From Sediminimonas sp. (GTDB lineage Bacteria > Pseudomonadota > Alphaproteobacteria > Rhodobacterales > Rhodobacteraceae): a stretch of DNA of 50,537 nt. Below the pieces are notes generated by a model. The model saw nothing but the letters and a program-made list of their open reading frames with translations, had not been told where the DNA came from and did no database searches. Below are positions 45,540-50,537 of the stretch, piece after piece. The position numbers were made by a program, and so were the translations under genes. Each line of letters opens with the position of its first letter. The stretch's first letter is position 1. Location of the stretch: NCBI RefSeq assembly GCF_024637375.1, contig NZ_JAGXFK010000009.1, positions 1 through 50,537 on the forward strand. Reading direction: 5' to 3'.

Positions 45540-47036
45540 ATGACGACGATCAAGCTGACCAACACCGCCACCCGGACCAAGGAAGTGTTCACCCCGCTCG
45601 ACCCCGCCGACGTGCGCATGTATGTCTGCGGGCCGACGGTCTATGACCGCGCGCACCTGGGCAACGCGCGTCCCGTCGTGGTGTTCGACGTGCTCTACCG
45701 CCTGTTGCGCCACGTCTACGGGGCAGATCACGTGACCTACGTGCGCAATTTCACCGACGTGGACGACAAGATCATCAAGCGCGCCGACGAGACCGGACAG
45801 CCGATCGACAAGATCACCTCGGAGACCACCGGCTGGTTCCTCGAGGACATGGGCGAACTGGGCGCGCTGGAACCCGACCACATGCCGCGCGCCACGCAGT
45901 ACATCCCGCAGATGGTGGCGATGATCGCGGACCTGATCGAGAAGGGCCACGCCTACGCGGCCGAGGGGCACGTCCTGTTCGCGGTCGATAGCTGGCGCGA
46001 GAAATACGGCGCGCTGTCGGGGCGCAGCGTCGACGACATGATCGCCGGCGCCCGCGTCGAAGTGGCGCCCTACAAGCGCAACCCGATGGATTTCGTGCTG
46101 TGGAAACCCGCGCAGGAGGGCGAGCCGGGATGGGACAGCCCATGGGGCCGGGGGCGCCCGGGCTGGCATATCGAATGCTCGGCCATGAGCCACGAGTTGC
46201 TGGGCGAGAGCTTCGACATCCACGGCGGCGGCGGCGACCTGATGTTTCCCCACCACGAAAACGAGATCGCGCAAAGCTGCTGCGCCCACCCCGAGGGCCA
46301 GTTCGCGCGCTACTGGCTGCACAACGAGATGCTGCAGGTCGAGGGCAGGAAGATGTTCAAGTCCCTGGGCAACTTCTTCACCGTGCGGGATTTGCTGGAC
46401 GGCAACTGGAGCGGCGGCTGGAAGGTGCCGGGCGAGGTGATCCGCTTCGTGTTCCTGCAAACGCATTACCGCAAGCCGATGGACTGGACTGCGGAGAAGG
46501 CGCGGAGCGCTATAAAGACACTGCGTGAGTGGTCATACCTCACCTTGGGCGCAACAGATGGGCAAGTAGATGACGATGTTTTGGATGCTTTGGCGGATGA
46601 CTTGAATACGGCTGAGGCGATGTATCGACTTAATGAAATTTACAAGGATGGTGAGAAAGATGTTTTGCTCGCGTCGGCAAAACTCTTGGGACTGAACTTA
46701 ACTGAGATTGGTCAACAAGAATGGGCGCATCTGTTCGAGTTTGAAGTTTATGATGAAGTGTTCTTGAAGGAAGGGATAGATTATCAGCCGACAGTTGGTG
46801 TTATTGGATGGGGAGAGGTTTCGGACGAATTACGTGATGCTTCCTTGGGTTTAGTGCATCGGTGGCTGGCTTATCGACGGGAGAGCAATTGGGCTGATGC
46901 TGACCGGTTGAAACTTGAGGCAGCCGCGTTGGGCATTGAGTTGCGTGCGTCGCGCTCTAAGAACGGCATAAACAACGGCACAGCCTCTTTAGCTTCCACT
47001 TATATTGATCCCGCTAAACTGGAGGCATTGAAGTGA
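45540..47036 (+). CDS. cysS: cysteinyl-tRNA synthetase with a compositionally foreign 3' third
   Basis: The 498-residue class I synthetase charges tRNA-Cys. Features: zinc/substrate region [20 protein letters not shown] with the HIGH-type motif, [33 protein letters not shown] with zinc ligands, [18 protein letters not shown] and a KMSKS loop written [16 protein letters not shown] precedes the ATG at 45540. From about 46505 to the stop the DNA is markedly AT-rich: I counted 44% GC for 46561-46800 against 68% for 46141-46260. Codon choice changes accordingly (for example ATA, TCA, TTA-type codons). The protein stays in frame through the DALR and anticodon-binding domains. The likely explanation is recombination of a foreign 3' end. 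Confidence 0.95.
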   Translation: MTTIKLTNTATRTKEVFTPLDPADVRMYVCGPTVYDRAHLGNARPVVVFDVLYRLLRHVYGADHVTYVRNFTDVDDKIIKRADETGQPIDKITSETTGWFLEDMGELGALEPDHMPRATQYIPQMVAMIADLIEKGHAYAAEGHVLFAVDSWREKYGALSGRSVDDMIAGARVEVAPYKRNPMDFVLWKPAQEGEPGWDSPWGRGRPGWHIECSAMSHELLGESFDIHGGGGDLMFPHHENEIAQSCCAHPEGQFARYWLHNEMLQVEGRKMFKSLGNFFTVRDLLDGNWSGGWKVPGEVIRFVFLQTHYRKPMDWTAEKARSAIKTLREWSYLTLGATDGQVDDDVLDALADDLNTAEAMYRLNEIYKDGEKDVLLASAKLLGLNLTEIGQQEWAHLFEFEVYDEVFLKEGIDYQPTVGVIGWGEVSDELRDASLGLVHRWLAYRRESNWADADRLKLEAAALGIELRASRSKNGINNGTASLASTYIDPAKLEALK

Positions 47037-47151
47037 TGCGCCTTTTCGCTAACCGCCTGCCTGCCGCGCGAGGGCCCGACCGCGGGGGGGCGCTGCAACG
47101 CTTGTGGAGCGCACTTTATGGTGCCGACTACTGCGACGATTGCGCGGGGTG

Positions 47152-47194
47152 CACCGTTGCAAAAGCGCCCGCCCGGGGGGCGGTCGGGCGCTCG
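47152..47194 (+). other. cysS-cimA gap with a GC-rich hairpin
   Basis: The 222-base gap holds GCGCCCG (about 47165) complementary to CGGGCGC (about 47186), with the intervening GC-rich bases able to extend the stem. An open frame covers the gap (47036-47266, starting TGATG with cysS and overlapping cimA), but its codon usage is unlike the neighbours, so I do not call it a gene. The region may be a cimA leader. Confidence 0.4.
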
Positions 47195-47258
47195 CGCGGC
47201 GGCGTGCAAGCACGCCTTGATTCCGCGCGGGGGAAACTGGGGCCAGGGGAGCCGCGTC

Positions 47259-48902
47259 ATGGATAAGGAACGCCTCTACATCTACGACACCACCCTGCGC
47301 GACGGGCAGCAGACGCAGGGGGTGAGTTTCTCGACCGCCGAGAAGGTCGAGATCGCGGGCCTGCTCGACGAGCTGGGCGTCGATTACATCGAGGGCGGCT
47401 GGCCCGGCGCCAACCCCACCGACAGCGCCTTTTTCGACGCCGCGCCGCGCACCCGCGCGCGCCTGACCGCGTTCGGCATGACCAAGCGCGCGGGCCGGTC
47501 GGCGGCCAACGACGACGTGCTGGCGGCGGTGATGAACGCCGGCACCGATGCGGTGTGCCTGGTGGGCAAGACGCACGACTACCATGTCGAGGCCGCCCTG
47601 GGCATCGGGCTGGACGAGAACCTCGAATCGATCTCGCAATCGGTGGCGCACATGGTCGCCTCGGGGCGCGAGGCGCTGTTCGATGCCGAGCATTTCTTCG
47701 ACGGCTGGGCCGCCAACCGCGACTATGCGCTGGCGTGTCTGCGCGCTGCCCATGACGCCGGGGCGCGCTGGATCGTGCTGTGCGACACCAACGGCGGCAC
47801 CCTGCCCGCGCAGGTGGGGCGCGTGGTGGCGGAGGTGATCGCCGCCGGCATCCCCGGCGACCGGCTGGGCATCCACACCCACAACGACACCGAGACCGCC
47901 GTCGCCGGGTCGCTGGCCGCGATCGACGCAGGCGCGCGGCAGGTCCAGGGCACGCTGGCGGGGCTGGGCGAGCGCTGCGGCAACGCCAACCTGACGGCGC
48001 TGATCCCGACGCTGCTGCTCAAGGCGCGCTATGCCGAGCGGTACGACACCGGCGTGAGCCTCGATGCGCTTGCCGGGCTCACCCGGATCAGCCGGCGGCT
48101 CGACGATATTCTCAACCGGGTGCCGATGCGGCAGGCGGCCTATGTCGGCGGCTCGGCCTTCGCCCACAAGGCGGGCCTGCACGCCAGCGCCATTCTCAAG
48201 GCGCCGGACACCTATGAACACGTCCCGCCCGAATCCGTGGGCAACGCGCGCATCGTCCCGATGTCGAACCAGGCCGGGCAGTCGAACCTGCGCCGCCGTT
48301 TGGCCGAGGCCGGGATCGAGGTCGCCCCCGGCGACCCGGCCCTGGGCCGCATCCTGGAGCGGATCAAGACGCGCGAGGACGCCGGCTATTCCTACGACAC
48401 GGCGCAGGCCAGCTTCGAGTTGCTGGCGCGCGAGGAACTGGGCCGGGGGCCCGATTTCTTCGAGGTCAAGCGCTACAAGGTCACCGTCGAGCGCCGCAAG
48501 AACAAGCGCGACGAGATGGTGAGCCTGTCCGAGGCGGTCGTGGTGGTCAAGGTGGGCGGCGTCAAGAAGCTGTCGGTGAGCGAATCCATGGATGCCGAGG
48601 GCCGCGACCGCGGCCCGGTCAACGCCCTGGCCCGCGCGCTGGCCAAGGATCTTGGGCCCTACCAGGCGGGGATCGACGACATGCGGCTGGTGGATTTCAA
48701 GGTACGCATCACCCAGGGCGGCACCGAGGCCGTCACCCGCGTCGTCATCGACAGCGAGGACGGGCAGGGGCGGCGCTGGTCCACCGTGGGGGTCAGCCCC
48801 AACATCGTCGATGCCAGTTTCGAGGCGCTGCTGGACGCGATCAACTGGAAGCTGCTGCGCGAACAGGGCGCGTCGCAGGCCCGGGCGACACCGGCGCAAT
48901 AG
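47259..48902 (+). CDS. cimA: (R)-citramalate synthase, LeuA family
   Basis: The 547-residue enzyme condenses acetyl-CoA with pyruvate to citramalate, the threonine-independent entry to isoleucine. HMGL-like TIM barrel: IYDTTLRDGQQTQGVSFSTA with catalytic Arg/Asp, GGWPGANPTDSAFF, LCDTNGGTLPAQV, HTHNDTETAVAGSLAAIDAG and the GLGERCGNANL loop. Then come the linker and the C-terminal LeuA dimer regulatory domain (VVVKVGGVKKLSVSESMDAE). Length and motifs favour CimA over 2-isopropylmalate synthase. It lies downstream of cysS, as commonly in this order. AGGGGA precedes the ATG. Confidence 0.93.
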   Translation: MDKERLYIYDTTLRDGQQTQGVSFSTAEKVEIAGLLDELGVDYIEGGWPGANPTDSAFFDAAPRTRARLTAFGMTKRAGRSAANDDVLAAVMNAGTDAVCLVGKTHDYHVEAALGIGLDENLESISQSVAHMVASGREALFDAEHFFDGWAANRDYALACLRAAHDAGARWIVLCDTNGGTLPAQVGRVVAEVIAAGIPGDRLGIHTHNDTETAVAGSLAAIDAGARQVQGTLAGLGERCGNANLTALIPTLLLKARYAERYDTGVSLDALAGLTRISRRLDDILNRVPMRQAAYVGGSAFAHKAGLHASAILKAPDTYEHVPPESVGNARIVPMSNQAGQSNLRRRLAEAGIEVAPGDPALGRILERIKTREDAGYSYDTAQASFELLAREELGRGPDFFEVKRYKVTVERRKNKRDEMVSLSEAVVVVKVGGVKKLSVSESMDAEGRDRGPVNALARALAKDLGPYQAGIDDMRLVDFKVRITQGGTEAVTRVVIDSEDGQGRRWSTVGVSPNIVDASFEALLDAINWKLLREQGASQARATPAQ

Positions 48903-48954
48903 CCACGGGCCCCGGCCCTCGGGGCAGGTAACACCTTCAATTACCGGGTTAGGT

Positions 48955-49950
48955 ATGCTGTTCAAGATATTGAAAATAGTTATCATATCGGCAACCATCT
49001 ACCTTGGTATCGCGCTTGGGCTGATCGTGTCGCAACGCCCCGGGCCGGTGCCACAGGCGAAAGGGCCCGATTTCTCGGGCCTGCTTGCCGACAGCTTCGA
49101 GGCGCCGGTCTCGGACGCGGCGTTCACGCGCGACAGCTACACCACGCCTGACGGCGTGACGCACCCGGTGACGGTCGTGGCCCAGGGGCCGGTGCGCGAC
49201 AAGCCGCTGGTGGTGATGGTCCATGGCTCGGGCTGGCACGGGCAGCAGTTCGACCGGCTGGCCTGGGCGTTGCGCGACGTGGCCGAACTGCGCGCCGTCA
49301 CCCTGCGCGGGCACGGCGCTGACCCGGTGCGCCGCGGCGACGTGGACCATGTCGGGCAACTGGAGGACGACCTTGCCCATGCCATCGGCGACGTCGCGCC
49401 GGGGCGCAAGGTGGTGATGCTGGGCCATTCCTCGGGCGGCGGGCTGGTGGTGCGCTTTGCCGGCGGGCGGCACGGCGACATGATCGACGCCGCGATCCTG
49501 CTGGCGCCGTTCTTGCGTCACGATGCGCCGACGACACGCGCGAACGCGGGTGGCTGGGCGCACCCGCTCACGCGGCGGATCATCGGGTTGTCGATGCTCA
49601 ACATGGTGGGGATCCATGCGCTGGATCACCTGACCGCGATACGGTTCGCCATGCCCCGGGCGGTGCTGAACGGCCCGCTTGGGCACACGGCGACGACTCG
49701 CTATAGCTGGCGGCTCAACCTGTCCTACGCGCCGCGGCGCGACTACCTGGCCGACGTCGCGGCGCTGCCGCCCTTCGTGCTGATCGCGGGGGCGCAGGAC
49801 GAGAGCTTCGTCGCCGAAAGGTACGCGCCGCTGATGTCCGGCGCCACGGACAAGGGGCGCTACCATGTGCTGCCGGGCGTCGGGCACCTCGATGTGGTCG
49901 ATGCGCCCCGCACCGAGGCGTTGATACGGGAGTTCCTTGGTGCCCTGTGA
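48955..49950 (+). CDS. membrane-anchored alpha/beta hydrolase
   Basis: The 331-residue serine hydrolase has an N-terminal membrane anchor (MLFKILKIVIISATIYLGIA). The fold shows the oxyanion loop VMVHGSGWHGQQF, the nucleophile elbow LGHSSGGGLVV, the acid in GAQDESFV and the catalytic His in GVGHLDVVDAP. It is of lysophospholipase/esterase type, with substrate unknown. The first 50 bases are AT-rich compared with the rest. It overlaps the next gene by 11 bases. Confidence 0.88.
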   Translation: MLFKILKIVIISATIYLGIALGLIVSQRPGPVPQAKGPDFSGLLADSFEAPVSDAAFTRDSYTTPDGVTHPVTVVAQGPVRDKPLVVMVHGSGWHGQQFDRLAWALRDVAELRAVTLRGHGADPVRRGDVDHVGQLEDDLAHAIGDVAPGRKVVMLGHSSGGGLVVRFAGGRHGDMIDAAILLAPFLRHDAPTTRANAGGWAHPLTRRIIGLSMLNMVGIHALDHLTAIRFAMPRAVLNGPLGHTATTRYSWRLNLSYAPRRDYLADVAALPPFVLIAGAQDESFVAERYAPLMSGATDKGRYHVLPGVGHLDVVDAPRTEALIREFLGAL

Positions 49951-50537
49951 CGACGACCTGACCGCCTGCGCCGATCTGGTGGCGCGCGGCGACCCGGATC
50001 GCCTGCTGGCGGTGATGGCGACGCCGCCGGCGCTGCGCGGGCGGCTGTTTGCGATCTATGGGTTCAATATCGAGGTGGCGCGCGCGCCCTGGGTCACGTC
50101 CGAGCCGATGATCGCGGAGATGCGCCTGCAATGGTGGCGCGACGCGCTGGACGAAATCGCCGCCGGCGGTGCCGTGCGCCGGCACGTGGTGGCGACGCCG
50201 CTTTCGGCCGTGCTGGATGCCGAGGGCGCGGCGCTGCTGGACGATCTGGTCGCAGCGCGTCGCTGGGATATCTACCGCGACCCGTTCGCGGATTTGGCGG
50301 CGTTCGAGGAGTACATCGCGCGCACATCCGGCAACCTGTTGCTGGTCGCGGCGCGGGCGGTGGCGCCGCTGGACGCGGACGCAACCCAGGTGGTGCGCGA
50401 GACGGGTCATGCCATGGGGCTGGCCAACTGGTTTCGGGCGATCCCGGCGCTGGAGGCCGCGGGGCGCAGGCCGCTGCCCGACGGGCGCGCGGAGGCGGTA
50501 CGCGAGCTGGCCCGCGACGGGCTGCGGCTGTCTCTTA
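49940..50537 (+). CDS. squalene/phytoene synthase family protein, truncated at the window end
   Basis: From GTG 49940 the frame reads VPCDDDLTACADLVARGDPD and continues RLLAVMATPPALRGRLFAIY, EMRLQWWRDALDEIAAGG and YIARTSGNLLLVAARAV. That is the pattern of short squalene/phytoene-synthase-like proteins related to the complex I assembly factor NDUFAF6. A true prenyl-synthase activity is doubtful because the classic DxxxD motifs are not evident. The gene is cut after about 199 codons, and the last ten bases are probably adapter. Confidence 0.75.
   Translation, partial: MPCDDDLTACADLVARGDPDRLLAVMATPPALRGRLFAIYGFNIEVARAPWVTSEPMIAEMRLQWWRDALDEIAAGGAVRRHVVATPLSAVLDAEGAALLDDLVAARRWDIYRDPFADLAAFEEYIARTSGNLLLVAARAVAPLDADATQVVRETGHAMGLANWFRAIPALEAAGRRPLPDGRAEAVRELARDGLRLSL

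Noticed and set aside
46500-47036. cysS AT-rich end as an assembly chimera
   Set aside because: The frame stays open across the join, the C-terminus is still CysS-like, and the usual neighbour cimA follows. A chimera is less likely than recombination, though read mapping should confirm this.
47036-47266. 76-codon frame between cysS and cimA with coupling-like overlaps
   Set aside because: About 71% GC at third positions by my count, well below what the GC-rich real genes here appear to use; Arg/Gly-rich sequence without family likeness. Kept only as a leader-region remark.

Overview
The window is a high-GC (about 65-70% where I counted by hand) alphaproteobacterial segment, most likely from Rhodobacterales (the Rhodobacter/Roseobacter group). 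The grounds are a complete-order RcGTA-type gene transfer agent cluster, a pyruvate dehydrogenase E1-beta that carries its own lipoyl domain, the gene orders argS-SPOR-nagZ-scpA-scpB and cysS-cimA, and DUF2244, usg and rcc01685-type families. Both ends cut through genes. The last ten bases match the start of the Nextera/Tn5 mosaic-end adapter, so this is probably one whole draft contig from transposase-made short-read libraries. I see no tRNA, rRNA, CRISPR array, insertion sequence or integrase, and no gene-free stretch longer than about 300 bases.

Layout. 1-8.1 kb: mostly minus-strand housekeeping genes. These are usg, ilvC, a UbiH-type hydroxylase, a HAD pyrimidine nucleotidase, a GntR regulator, a glycosyltransferase whose N-terminal domain lies in another frame, and carA. 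8.2-12.3 kb: yqeY, DUF2244, xthA, the A-type Fe-S carrier erpA divergent from dgt, and a small exported cysteine-containing protein. 12.4-17.7 kb: one tightly overlapped plus-strand operon (argS, SPOR protein, nagZ, scpA, scpB) linking translation, cell-wall recycling and chromosome condensation.

17.9-32.0 kb: the gene transfer agent cluster in canonical order: small and large terminase, portal, g3.5, protease, capsid, connectors, tail terminator, tail tube, chaperones, tape measure, distal tail, hub, NlpC/P60 peptidase and megatron. Two essential structural genes, the portal (g3) and the tail terminator (g8), are frameshifted. The others are intact and most overlap by 1-4 bases.

32.2-45.3 kb: a TraR/DksA zinc-finger protein, cysE, a PD-(D/E)XK-like protein coupled to the end of the pdhA-pdhB-pdhC operon, an FtsB-like protein, an AidB-like acyl-CoA dehydrogenase, a heme-ligand-lacking bacterioferritin-like protein, fructose-bisphosphate aldolase and pgk. 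Tandem cytosolic and exported cyclophilins and a DUF3179 protein follow.

45.3-50.5 kb: cysS preceded by an apparently leaderless 14-codon reading frame ending in Cys-Cys-Ile-Cys-Thr-Cys inside a foldable leader, a strong candidate for cysteine-responsive attenuation. The 3' third of cysS is AT-rich and looks recombined in. Then come cimA, an alpha/beta hydrolase and a truncated squalene/phytoene-synthase-family gene. The most novel item is the poly-cysteine leader in front of cysS. The mosaic cysS, the decaying gene transfer agent, the Asp/Gly microsatellite in pdhB and a repeated multi-hairpin intergenic element are also notable.
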